Both the position numbers and the translations under genes were made by a program. From positions 1 to 5,320 of the forward strand of contig CAJAHV010000303.1 in the NCBI GenBank assembly GCA_903939555.1: a stretch of 5,320 nucleotides of DNA, read 5' to 3'. Shown in pieces: positions 1 through 5,320 of this stretch. The notes beneath the pieces are model-generated. The model did not search any database, was not told the DNA's origin, and worked only from the letters and a program-made list of their open reading frames with translations. Position 1 is the first letter of the stretch. The number at the start of each line of letters is the position of its first letter. The DNA comes from an uncultured Alphaproteobacteria bacterium (GTDB lineage: Bacteria > Pseudomonadota > Alphaproteobacteria > Sphingomonadales > Sphingomonadaceae).

Positions 1-1
1 G

Positions 2-445
2 ATGAGCATGACGCGCTATGGCCTGAAGATGGTCGCCAACAAGCGCGACCATGCCGCCAACCGCCACTGGTCGATGGTGGCGTTGCAGGTGGCGGTGCTC
101 GCCGCCGCGCTGAAATGCGCCTTTGAAGGCGTGATGCTGTCGCAACCGCTGATGATCGGCGTGTCGGTCATCGGCTTCGGCACGACGCTGACCTATCTGT
201 GGTACATGTTCCGCCGCAACCCCGCCCGGCAGGACTATATCCCCGAACATCTCAAGGCGATGGTGGCGACGGGTATTGCCGCCTACACCGCCTTTCTGTC
301 GGTCGGGCTGGTCGAGATGTTCCCGGCGCACGCCTTCAACCCGGCGATCTGGGCGCTGCCGACGCTGGCCGGCATGGCGATCATCATCTGGTTCCTGCGC
401 GGGCTGAAGGCCGGGGCCAGCCGGCCCGGGCAGCCGGCGGAATAA
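2..445 (+). CDS. Unrecognised multi-pass inner-membrane protein, C-terminal part (5' end uncertain)
   Basis: I do not recognise the family. The visible 147 residues contain about four hydrophobic segments, near residues 25-45, 49-70, 85-106 and 113-133, so the product is very probably an integral inner-membrane protein. A charged stretch precedes the first segment (KRDHAANRHW). A polar loop between segments two and three carries RRNPARQDYIPEHLK, and a short Arg/Gly/Pro tail ends the protein. The ATG at 2 lies at the window edge with only one base before it, so no ribosome binding site can be judged. The charged beginning looks like an internal loop, so the real protein may start further upstream. 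The TAA at 443-445 is five bases from the stop of the convergent patatin-like gene. I infer no function; the His and Met residues in the segments are not enough to claim haem or metal binding. Confidence 0.7.
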   Translation: MSMTRYGLKMVANKRDHAANRHWSMVALQVAVLAAALKCAFEGVMLSQPLMIGVSVIGFGTTLTYLWYMFRRNPARQDYIPEHLKAMVATGIAAYTAFLSVGLVEMFPAHAFNPAIWALPTLAGMAIIIWFLRGLKAGASRPGQPAE

Positions 446-450
446 AGGCT

Positions 451-2775
451 TCAGCCGGCCGGCGGAACAGCGATTTCAGCCATCACGCGGTCGAGCGCAG
501 TGAACAGGTCGGCAACCTTGGTCAACCGCGGGCGTTCGGTGGCGATGATCGCGGCAAAGGCCTCGTGCTTCAGCGTGGCAAGCAAGGCCTCGGGCAGCCG
601 CCGGTCGTCGGGCAGGGTCGAGGCGACAATGTCGATCAGCCGCTCGGCGCCGTGCAGCCGGCCCCAGAGATAATCATGCTCGCGATAGGCGCGGCTGAAA
701 AACGCCCCAAAGGCGTTGAACTGGGCGCCCTTCAGATGGTCGCCGCCGGCGCCGCGCAGCGAAAGCGCGTCATCGGGCGACAGGCGATCAACCTTGATCT
801 CGTCGAATTCGTCGATCCCGTCGCCATGCAGCAGCGGCAGCATCGCGATGTCGAAGAACGGAAAACCGAGATAGGCGGTCAGCAGGTTGCGTCGCAATGC
901 CCGGGTCGGCAGGCGCGCGAACAACTCGACCAGCGTCGCATCGCTGGTCGCATCAAGGCTGCGCAAATCGAGCGCATCGGCGAGGACGGCCAGCGTCACA
1001 TCGGCGGCAGACAGGACATGCGACGCTGCGGCGCGCACCGCCGGGCCATAAAATGCCGCCTGCCGCCGGTCGAGATGCGGCGCGACGATGGCATAAAGCC
1101 CGGCCTTCATGGCTTCGAGGCCCTGCCGCTCGACATCGCCGGGCGTCGCAGCGGCGAGCGCATTGACCCGGCGGATCAGAAAGCGCAGCCGCCGGGTGCG
1201 AAATTCAAGATCAAAGCTGCGCAGGAAGCCGACATAAAGCGAGGCGGCCCCGCCGCGCGCCAAGGCCTGCGCCGGGCGATCAAGGCCATGGGCGCGGACA
1301 TGCTGCCACAACGCGGCGCGCACGGCGGCAATCGGTGCGCCGCCGATGGCGCTGAGCCGGTCGGCCAGCGCCTCGACGATGCGGGCGATCTTCAACTGGC
1401 CATAAGCGGCATAGGCAAAGCCCGATTCGCGCGCCGCCACGCTTTGCATCCGCGATCGCCAGTCCGCCAGCCGGGCCGGCGTGGGTTTCAACATCAGCAC
1501 GCGCATGCCGATGGCCGCATCGATGGCGGCATCGACTTCGGGCATCATGCCATCGATGACATAACGCAGCCGCCGCACATCGGCCGAAAGCGTTTCGATG
1601 GCAGCGAGACTGTCGTTGATCGGCTGCTGGCGCGGAATATCGGCAAGGCTGCGCAGCACGGTGGCAAAAAAGCCCGGCAGCTTCATCGGATCGGCCGTCG
1701 CCGGGCCGTGCATGCCGGGCTTGGGATCGACATAGACGAAGCGACGATCGACCTCGCGGTGCGATGGGCGGCGAGACAGGGCCTCGATGGCCGGGCCGAA
1801 CGGCCGGCTGTTGAGCACGGCGCCGTCGATCAGCGTGGCGGTTTCAGGCCGGGGGTTGCCGGGGAAAAGCCGGGCCAGAAAGGCGCCGCGCCCCGGCCAG
1901 CCTGCGCCGCGGCTGGCCACCACCGCGTCCATTTCCCCCACCCGCGCCGGCGGAAACGCCCCCGGAAAAGAGGCGGTGGCGCGCGCCGCAAAGGCCAGTT
2001 CGGCGGTATCGCCAAGGTGCCGCCGGCCATCGGCGCGCGGCCCCGGATCGCTGAAACCGATGATCAGCCGGTGCTCGTTTTCGGTCACATCAGGCGGCGA
2101 ATGCAGGTGCAGCGTTTCGGCAGCGCCATGATAATCGGTGACGGTGACGAACAGATCGAGCGGTTGCAGCGGCGGCAGCAACGGCGGCGTGCGCGTGCCG
2201 GCAGCCATCGCAGCCAGCGCATCATACAGCGTCGCCGAAAAAATCGCCCCCGAAAACGGCGGCCGGAACCAGCGCGAGCGCATCAGCCGCGACAATTTGC
2301 GCGCCACTTCGGCCCGCGCTTCGGGCTCGTCGAGATCGGTCATGACCAGACCCCGCCGGCGCGCCCACCAGACCAGCGGCGTCGCCCAGAGCTTGGAAAA
2401 ACGCGCCGCAGCCCCCGCCGGCTCGAGCAGCCGGTCGCTGTCGGCGCCATCGAGCCACAGGTCGCACAACGGCTCCATGTCCGAGCCTTGCGAGATCGCC
2501 TGCGCCAACAAAATGCCGTTGATGCCGCCCGCCGAGGCCCCGGCGATGATATCGGTCATCACCCGCAGATCGACATGCGCGGCGATCGCCTCGAGCAGCT
2601 TGCCATAGACGATTTCGCTGTCCTGCGCCGCCGGCAGCGGTTGCGGCGCCCGCTGCCGCTGCCGCATCGAAGCGCGCGCCAGCTTCCACACTTCCTTGGT
2701 GGTGCCGTGCATATAAACCGCAAGGCTGACCCCGCCGAAGCAGATGAGCGCCAGCCGCAGTTCCTTCTCGCGCAT
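451..2775 (-). CDS. Patatin-like phospholipase / lipid acyl hydrolase, long 'patatin-related protein' type with C-terminal DUF3376-like region
   Basis: This is a 774-residue predicted lipid acyl hydrolase using a Ser-Asp dyad. Numbered from the ATG at 2775, the patatin signatures appear in order: a glycine-rich oxyanion-hole segment CFGGVSLAVYMHG (12-24), the nucleophile elbow GASAGG with Ser81, the conserved patatin block ATASFPGAFPP (267-276), and the second catalytic residue Asp318 in LIDGAV. The start (RLALICFGGVSLAVYMHGTTKEVWKL) and the C-terminal block (YLGFPFFDIAMLPLL near 635-649, then FNAFGAFFSRAYREHDYLWGRL near 686-707) match my memory of the long 'patatin-related protein' family (TIGR03607, with DUF3376), whose members are about this length. 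There is no signal peptide, so it is probably cytoplasmic or membrane-peripheral. Family members have no firmly established substrate that I know of; phospholipid or neutral acyl-lipid hydrolysis is inferred. I chose the ATG at 2775 over the in-frame TTG at 2778 because of the ribosome binding site. The gene is alone on its strand here, convergent with the upstream membrane protein. All key residues are present, so it looks intact. Confidence 0.92.
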   Translation of the reverse strand: MREKELRLALICFGGVSLAVYMHGTTKEVWKLARASMRQRQRAPQPLPAAQDSEIVYGKLLEAIAAHVDLRVMTDIIAGASAGGINGILLAQAISQGSDMEPLCDLWLDGADSDRLLEPAGAAARFSKLWATPLVWWARRRGLVMTDLDEPEARAEVARKLSRLMRSRWFRPPFSGAIFSATLYDALAAMAAGTRTPPLLPPLQPLDLFVTVTDYHGAAETLHLHSPPDVTENEHRLIIGFSDPGPRADGRRHLGDTAELAFAARATASFPGAFPPARVGEMDAVVASRGAGWPGRGAFLARLFPGNPRPETATLIDGAVLNSRPFGPAIEALSRRPSHREVDRRFVYVDPKPGMHGPATADPMKLPGFFATVLRSLADIPRQQPINDSLAAIETLSADVRRLRYVIDGMMPEVDAAIDAAIGMRVLMLKPTPARLADWRSRMQSVAARESGFAYAAYGQLKIARIVEALADRLSAIGGAPIAAVRAALWQHVRAHGLDRPAQALARGGAASLYVGFLRSFDLEFRTRRLRFLIRRVNALAAATPGDVERQGLEAMKAGLYAIVAPHLDRRQAAFYGPAVRAAASHVLSAADVTLAVLADALDLRSLDATSDATLVELFARLPTRALRRNLLTAYLGFPFFDIAMLPLLHGDGIDEFDEIKVDRLSPDDALSLRGAGGDHLKGAQFNAFGAFFSRAYREHDYLWGRLHGAERLIDIVASTLPDDRRLPEALLATLKHEAFAAIIATERPRLTKVADLFTALDRVMAEIAVPPAG

Positions 2776-2781
2776 CAACGG

Positions 2782-2788
2782 CTCCCTT
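2782..2788 (-). promoter_or_regulatory. Ribosome binding site of the patatin-like gene
   Basis: On the minus strand AAGGGAG occupies 2788-2782, with six bases (CCGTTG) before the ATG at 2775-2773. The alternative TTG at 2778-2776 would be only three bases away, which is too close. The site therefore decides the start in favour of ATG and a 774-residue product. Confidence 0.7.
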
Positions 2789-2836
2789 CTGCTGGCTCAC
2801 CCACGCCGTGGCAATCTGCACCCCGAGCGGCCCGGC

Positions 2837-2855
2837 GTCGACTCCGGGTGTCGAC
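2837..2855. promoter_or_regulatory. Inverted pair gtcgac-N7-gtcgac, possible operator
   Basis: Two copies of the six-base palindrome gtcgac lie at 2837-2842 and 2850-2855, with centres 13 bases apart, about 62-80 bases upstream of the patatin-like ATG. A dimeric regulator could bind such a pair. Because GC-rich palindromes are common in this DNA and no regulator gene is nearby, this is a weak call. Confidence 0.2.
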
Positions 2856-2888
2856 CCATATGCCGGTAATCGTTCGGCGGATGGTTAG

Positions 2889-2925
2889 AGAGCCTCCGGC
2901 GGCGGCGTTCAGAGCCTCCGGCGGC
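2889..2925 (+). repeat. Two direct copies of a 15-base repeat at the left flank of the palindromic element
   Basis: The sequence agagcctccggcggc occurs at 2889-2903 and again at 2911-2925, a period of 22 bases. The second copy runs into the left arm of the large inverted repeat (arm start 2914). The shared core gcctccggcgg is the head of that arm, so the left flank carries one extra head copy in the same orientation. Confidence 0.9.
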
Positions 2926-2967
2926 TGGGGCCGCAGGCCCCAGACCCCATTTTATCGGTTTGATGCC

Positions 2968-2994
2968 TGGCAACACCCGTTGATATTATTGCCA
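2968..2994. repeat. Small inverted repeat within the centre of the palindromic element
   Basis: tggcaa at 2968-2973 is the reverse complement of ttgcca at 2989-2994, with 15 bases between them. It lies off-centre in the 48-base middle, which is noticeably richer in A and T than anything around it. A six-base stem could be chance. Confidence 0.35.
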
Positions 2995-3000
2995 ATAACG

Positions 3001-3028
3001 AAATGGGGTCTGGGGCCTGCGGCCCCAG
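3001..3028 (-). terminator. Possible transcription terminator or 3' stabilising hairpin downstream of dapE
   Basis: Read in the dapE direction, the RNA meets an eight-base GC stem with a three-base loop (3028-3010), followed by acccc and a short T run (three T at 3003-3001). The T run is short and set back from the stem, so this is a poor classical intrinsic terminator. The alternative 39-base stem with the other arm would be very stable and could block 3' exonucleases or stall polymerase. The call rests mainly on position after the last gene of the operon. Confidence 0.35.
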
Positions 3029-3080
3029 CCGCCGGAGGCCCTTATGCGACCGCCGGAGGCCCTCATGCGACCGCCGGAAG
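3029..3080 (-). repeat. 21-base tandem repeat, about 2.5 copies, at the right flank of the palindromic element
   Basis: Units occupy 3029-3049 and 3050-3070 and differ at one position (ttatgcga against tcatgcga). A third, partial unit (ccgccggaag) runs from 3071 to about 3080. Each begins with ccgccggaggc, the reverse complement of the head gcctccggcgg found on the left. The first unit overlaps the outer end of the right palindrome arm. Thus head copies have multiplied outward on both sides of the element, in mirror orientation, but with different spacers (period 22 on the left, 21 on the right). Confidence 0.9.
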
Positions 3081-3108
3081 CACTTTTACCAACCGGGCGC
3101 TCCCCCGC

Positions 3109-4242
3109 TCAGGCGAACCAGCGCCGCAGCACCCCGTCATAAATGTCCGCCAGCGCATCGATATCGGCGACGGCGACGCTTTCGTCGGTCTTGTGCATCG
3201 ACGCGCCGACCAGCCCGAATTCGACCACCGGGCACAGGCGCCGGATGAAACGCGCGTCCGACGTGCCGCCGCTGGTCGACAGGTCGGGTGCCGTTCCGGT
3301 CACCTCGGTCGCTGCGGCGGCGACGAGGCCGGACAGGTCGCCCGGCTCGGTGAGGAAGGCTTCCCCCGAAATCTTCACCTCGACATCGGCCGATGGCGCC
3401 TGACTGGCAACGGTGGCGCGGATCCAGTCGGCGAGGTCCGCCCCCCGGTGATGATCGTTGAAGCGGATGTTGAGCCGGGCCATCGCCTGGGCCGGGATGA
3501 CATTGGTCGCCGGGTTGCCGACGCTGATATCGGTGATTTCAAGGTTCGACGCATCGAACCAGTCGCTGCCGTCATCGAGCAGCCGGGCCTTGAGCGCGGC
3601 CAGGATGGCCACCAGCCGCGTCACCGGGTTGTCGGCCCGGTGCGGGTAGGCGACATGGCCCTGCGCGCCCCGGATGGTCAGCCAGGCGTTGAGCGAGCCG
3701 CGCCGGCCGATCTTGATGGTGTCGCCCAGCCGCTGCGCCGATGTCGGTTCGCCGACGAGGCAGGCATCAGGCACCAGCCCCTGCCCTTCCAGCCAGTCGA
3801 GCATCGGCGCCGTGCCGAAGGTCGCCGGGCCTTCTTCGTCGCCGGTGATGATCAACGACAGCCGCCCCGGCGTGCCGCGCCCGACATGGCCGGCCGCCGC
3901 CGCGACAAAAGCCGCGATGGCACCTTTCATGTCGGCCGCGCCGCGCCCGACCAGCCGGCCATCGGCGAGGGTGGCCGCAAAGGGATCGACGCTCCACGCT
4001 GCGACATCACCCGTCGGCACGACATCGGTATGGCCGGCAAAGGCGAAATGCCGGCCGCTGCCGATGGTGGCGAACAGATTGTCGATCGGGCCATCGGGCG
4101 CGGCGCCGAAGCGCAGGCGGTGGATGGTGAAGCCCAGCGCCGCCAGCGCATCGGCCAGCACGTCCTGCGCCCCGGCATCGTGCGGGGTGACGCTGGCGCA
4201 GCGGATCAGGCGCTGCGCCAGGGCAATCGCATCACTGGTCAT
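3109..4242 (-). CDS. dapE: Succinyl-diaminopimelate desuccinylase
   Basis: This is the cytoplasmic di-zinc enzyme that hydrolyses N-succinyl-LL-2,6-diaminopimelate to succinate and LL-diaminopimelate, a late step of the succinylase route to meso-diaminopimelate (peptidoglycan) and lysine. The 377-residue product matches the usual length (about 375). All family landmarks are visible: zinc ligands His71 and Asp73 in FAGHTDVVPTGD, bridging Asp104 in GRGAADMKG, catalytic Glu136 and ligand Glu137 in TGDEEGPA, Glu165 in GEPTS, and His350 in GASMHKTDE. His196 in GAQGHVAYPH, in the dimerisation domain, corresponds to the histidine that completes the partner subunit's active site. TSGGTSDARF near 323-332 is the conserved substrate-binding loop. 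The frame stays open 40 codons upstream, but that part overlaps the DUF1499 gene and is not DapE-like. The ATG at 4242 gives the proper N-terminus MTSDAIALAQ. It is the last gene of a three-gene run, ten bases after the DUF1499 stop. It looks intact. Confidence 0.97.
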   Translation of the reverse strand: MTSDAIALAQRLIRCASVTPHDAGAQDVLADALAALGFTIHRLRFGAAPDGPIDNLFATIGSGRHFAFAGHTDVVPTGDVAAWSVDPFAATLADGRLVGRGAADMKGAIAAFVAAAAGHVGRGTPGRLSLIITGDEEGPATFGTAPMLDWLEGQGLVPDACLVGEPTSAQRLGDTIKIGRRGSLNAWLTIRGAQGHVAYPHRADNPVTRLVAILAALKARLLDDGSDWFDASNLEITDISVGNPATNVIPAQAMARLNIRFNDHHRGADLADWIRATVASQAPSADVEVKISGEAFLTEPGDLSGLVAAAATEVTGTAPDLSTSGGTSDARFIRRLCPVVEFGLVGASMHKTDESVAVADIDALADIYDGVLRRWFA

Positions 4243-4248
4243 GACCCG

Positions 4249-4254
4249 CTCTTC
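4249..4254 (-). promoter_or_regulatory. Ribosome binding site of dapE
   Basis: GAAGAG at 4254-4249 on the minus strand sits six bases before the dapE ATG (4242-4240) and overlaps the TGA stop of the DUF1499 gene. It is a modest match, but it supports the internal ATG over the longer upstream open frame, and its overlap with the previous stop suggests coupled translation. Confidence 0.5.
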
Positions 4255-4978
4255 ATGCGTCGGCGATACGCGCCAGATAGTCGCCGATGCGCTTGGCATT
4301 GACGCCGAGATCGCCCTTGCCGACGCGCGATTTCGACCGGACATCGATGCGCGTCCCGGCACCCTGCGGCGTCAGGCGGATGACAACATCATCCTTGAAG
4401 CCCCACCACGGCACGGTGTCGGTGGCTTCGATGCGGCCGGCGGCGGGGTCCTTGGCGACGATGACCCAGCCCTGCTGCATGGCGGCGCTGGTGGCGAGTT
4501 CGAAAGCGGCAGCGGGAGAACGCGCGATGACCAGCGGCTTGAGCTTGGGATAGGCCTTTTGCTGTTGCGCGGCGATGGCCGGGTCATAGCTGACCGGGTT
4601 GCTGTCCGGGCCGCGCACGGCGGCGGTGATCGCGACGAATTGCGGCGGATTGGCGGTATCGGTGGTGATATCGTGGATGGGCGGCTTGTCGCCGGCATTG
4701 ATGACGATGCCGACCGGCACGGCCAGCCCGGCGATGCCGGCAGCGGCGGCCACCACCGTCAACAGCCCGCCGCGGCGGCGCAGCACGGCAATCAGGCTGA
4801 TGATGCCGCCGATGCCGGCAAAAGCCGCCCCCAGCGCGAACATCGCCAGCCCGGCCTGCCAGCCGAGCAGGCCATATTTGATCAGCGGCCCGGCGAGCAG
4901 CACAAGCACCGCCGCAGCGATGGCGGCGCGGGCGATGCGCCGGGTCCAGGGGCTGGCGGGTTTGATGGCCATGGTCAT
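4253..4978 (-). CDS. DUF1499 family protein with N-terminal membrane anchor
   Basis: The product has 241 residues and no known biochemical function. The C-terminal half, roughly 120-240, carries the DUF1499 pattern: RGPDSNPVS near 122-130, a cluster around PWWGFKDDVVIRL (190-202), and the diagnostic IDVRSKSRVGKGDLGVNAKRI (211-231). The N-terminal half has three hydrophobic segments near 15-33, 41-65 and 72-93, separated by short basic stretches (TRR, RRR), so it is an inner-membrane protein. An odd number of spans after a basic N-terminus would place the DUF1499 domain in the periplasm; this is an inference. The ATG at 4978-4976 overlaps the TGA of the upstream M28 peptidase as ATGA, which favours this start. 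GAAAGG at 4987-4982 is only three bases from it, but nine from a second in-frame ATG at 4972, so the shorter start (239 residues) remains possible. dapE follows after ten bases. Confidence 0.88.
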   Translation of the reverse strand: MTMAIKPASPWTRRIARAAIAAAVLVLLAGPLIKYGLLGWQAGLAMFALGAAFAGIGGIISLIAVLRRRGGLLTVVAAAAGIAGLAVPVGIVINAGDKPPIHDITTDTANPPQFVAITAAVRGPDSNPVSYDPAIAAQQQKAYPKLKPLVIARSPAAAFELATSAAMQQGWVIVAKDPAAGRIEATDTVPWWGFKDDVVIRLTPQGAGTRIDVRSKSRVGKGDLGVNAKRIGDYLARIADA

Positions 4979-5320
4979 TTGCCTTTCGCAGGTTGGCGGG
5001 CGACCTTGCTGGCCGCTGGTGCGAAGGTCGCACCGAAATAATCCCCGGCATACCAGCGCGGGCGTTCGGCCGCATCGGATATTTCCCGCGCGATCAGATA
5101 ATTCACCCGGGCATATTTCGCACCGGCGGCCCAGTTGATCGACAGCTTCATGTCATCGCTGGGCTGGTGGTAATCGGTGGCGAGATAATGTTCCCACGCC
5201 TGCTTGCCGCCATTGGCAAAGCCGGTGGCGAGCAGCAGCGCCGGCACGCCGCGCTTGACGAAGGTATAATGGTCCGAACGCACGAAAATGGTTTCGGCCG
5301 GCATCGGATCGGGCGACACC
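4975..5320 (-). CDS. M28 family zinc peptidase, C-terminal fragment cut by window edge
   Basis: Only the last 114-115 codons are present; the gene continues beyond 5320. The fragment shows the C-terminal signature of M28 peptidases (aminopeptidase / carboxypeptidase type with two zinc ions). VRSDHYTFVKRGVPALLL lies near fragment residues 13-30. LATDYHQPSDD lies near 46-56, where the His (codon 5169-5167) corresponds to the last zinc ligand of the family. The end contains NWAAGAKYARVNY and PRWYAGDYFG, as in many alphaproteobacterial members. The other zinc ligands, the catalytic Glu and any signal peptide lie outside the window. Most such proteins are exported or periplasmic, which I assume but cannot see. 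The GTG at 5319 is not a credible start because the fragment would lack most of the enzyme. Its TGA (4977-4975) overlaps the ATG of the DUF1499 gene, so the two are almost certainly one transcript. Confidence 0.92.
   Translation of the reverse strand, partial: VSPDPMPAETIFVRSDHYTFVKRGVPALLLATGFANGGKQAWEHYLATDYHQPSDDMKLSINWAAGAKYARVNYLIAREISDAAERPRWYAGDYFGATFAPAASKVARQPAKGK

Larger units (their letters stand above)
2914..3039. repeat. Large palindromic element: perfect 39-base inverted arms around a 48-base centre (REPIN-like)
   Basis: The left arm (2914-2952) and right arm (3001-3039) are exact reverse complements over 39 bases. Pairing stops outward at 2913/3040 and inward after a possible G-T pair at 2953/3000. 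Each arm consists of the head gcctccggcgg, a short hairpin (ctggggcc-gca-ggccccag at 2925-2943, and its mirror at 3010-3028; eight-base stem, three-base loop), and a tail accccattt. The DNA or RNA can therefore fold either as one long stem or as two separate small hairpins. Two inverted head-plus-hairpin units resemble the arrangement of paired REP sequences (REPINs). The type resembles dispersed intergenic palindromes of GC-rich proteobacteria, but copy number cannot be seen here. No transposase, typical insertion-sequence ends or target duplication are visible. Its place after dapE and before the patatin-like gene would suit transcript termination or mRNA end protection. Confidence 0.9.
2776..3108. 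other. Intergenic region between dapE and the patatin-like gene
   Basis: This 333-base gap holds no convincing gene. From left to right it contains: the patatin ribosome binding site; about 100 bases that should carry that gene's promoter, where I find no clear -35/-10 pair; a gtcgac-N7-gtcgac inverted pair; two copies of a 15-base direct repeat; a large palindromic element; two and a half copies of a 21-base tandem repeat; and about 28 unremarkable bases up to the dapE stop. I see no tRNA and no transposase remnant. Confidence 0.8.

Noticed and set aside
411..465. Bidirectional terminator at the convergent gene ends
   Set aside because: Several five- to six-base GC inverted repeats can be drawn (for example gggcc/ggccc at 414-427 and gccggc pairs), but they lie within coding ends, are mutually exclusive, have no T run on either strand, and are expected by chance in this composition.
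2776..2778. TTG start for the patatin-like gene
   Set aside because: It is only three bases from the AAGGGAG ribosome binding site, whereas the next codon is an ATG at a good six-base spacing.
2222..2821. A 199-codon minus-strand frame overlapping the start of the patatin-like gene
   Set aside because: It is an out-of-frame shadow over the patatin catalytic region, with Arg/Gly/Ala-rich translation and no motif.
2914..3039. Insertion sequence or CRISPR array in the intergenic region
   Set aside because: The element is 126 bases with no coding capacity, no transposase remnant and no visible target duplication. The neighbouring repeats are 21-22 base tandem units without unique spacers of CRISPR size.
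199..4302. A 4.1-kb plus-strand open frame (1367 codons) running across most of the window
   Set aside because: It is codon-registered antisense to both the patatin-like gene and dapE, which happen to share the same frame. A stop there would need TTA, CTA or TCA in the sense genes, codons that are very rare in this GC-rich DNA. It closes soon after entering the DUF1499 gene, which is in another frame. Its translation is Arg/Gly/Pro/Gln-rich with no recognisable domain.
4243..4362. Forty-codon upstream extension of dapE
   Set aside because: It lies inside the DUF1499 coding region in another frame, encodes Ser/Arg/Ala-rich sequence unlike any DapE N-terminus, and the ATG at 4242 has a plausible ribosome binding site and the expected protein start.
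3674..5041. A 455-codon plus-strand open frame opposite dapE, DUF1499 and the M28 fragment
   Set aside because: It is an antisense shadow of three genes with clear family motifs on the other strand. Its translation is low-complexity and resembles no family.

Overview
The window is GC-rich throughout (roughly two thirds G+C by eye). Its proteins are rich in Ala, Arg and Gly, and its sense codons almost never use TTA, CTA or TCA. Together with the protein families present, this suggests an alphaproteobacterium, most likely of the Sphingomonadales. That placement is an inference from composition and protein style, not from a marker gene.

Layout. (1) At 2-445 (+) is the end of an unrecognised multi-pass membrane protein, possibly cut by the left edge. 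(2) At 451-2775 (-), converging on it with only five bases between the stop codons, is a 774-residue patatin-like lipid acyl hydrolase of the long 'patatin-related protein' type with a large C-terminal extension. (3) Positions 2776-3108 are a 333-base intergenic stretch. It holds the patatin gene's 5' region and a striking palindromic repeat: two perfect 39-base inverted arms, each itself a small GC hairpin, separated by 48 bases and flanked on both sides by extra copies of the 11-base arm head. (4) At 3109-5320 (-) is an apparent operon read right to left: the C-terminal part of an M28 zinc peptidase (cut by the right edge), a membrane-anchored DUF1499 protein that overlaps it by ATGA, and, ten bases further on, dapE, which encodes succinyl-diaminopimelate desuccinylase.

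How the parts relate. DapE supplies LL-diaminopimelate for lysine and peptidoglycan synthesis. The M28 peptidase and DUF1499 protein upstream have no established link to that pathway, but the tight spacing implies shared transcription and probably translational coupling. The patatin-like gene has its own ribosome binding site and probably its own promoter, because the palindromic repeat lies between it and dapE and may end or process the dapE transcript. Apart from that repeat, the window looks like ordinary chromosomal housekeeping. I see no phage, transposase, CRISPR, toxin-antitoxin or defence genes.
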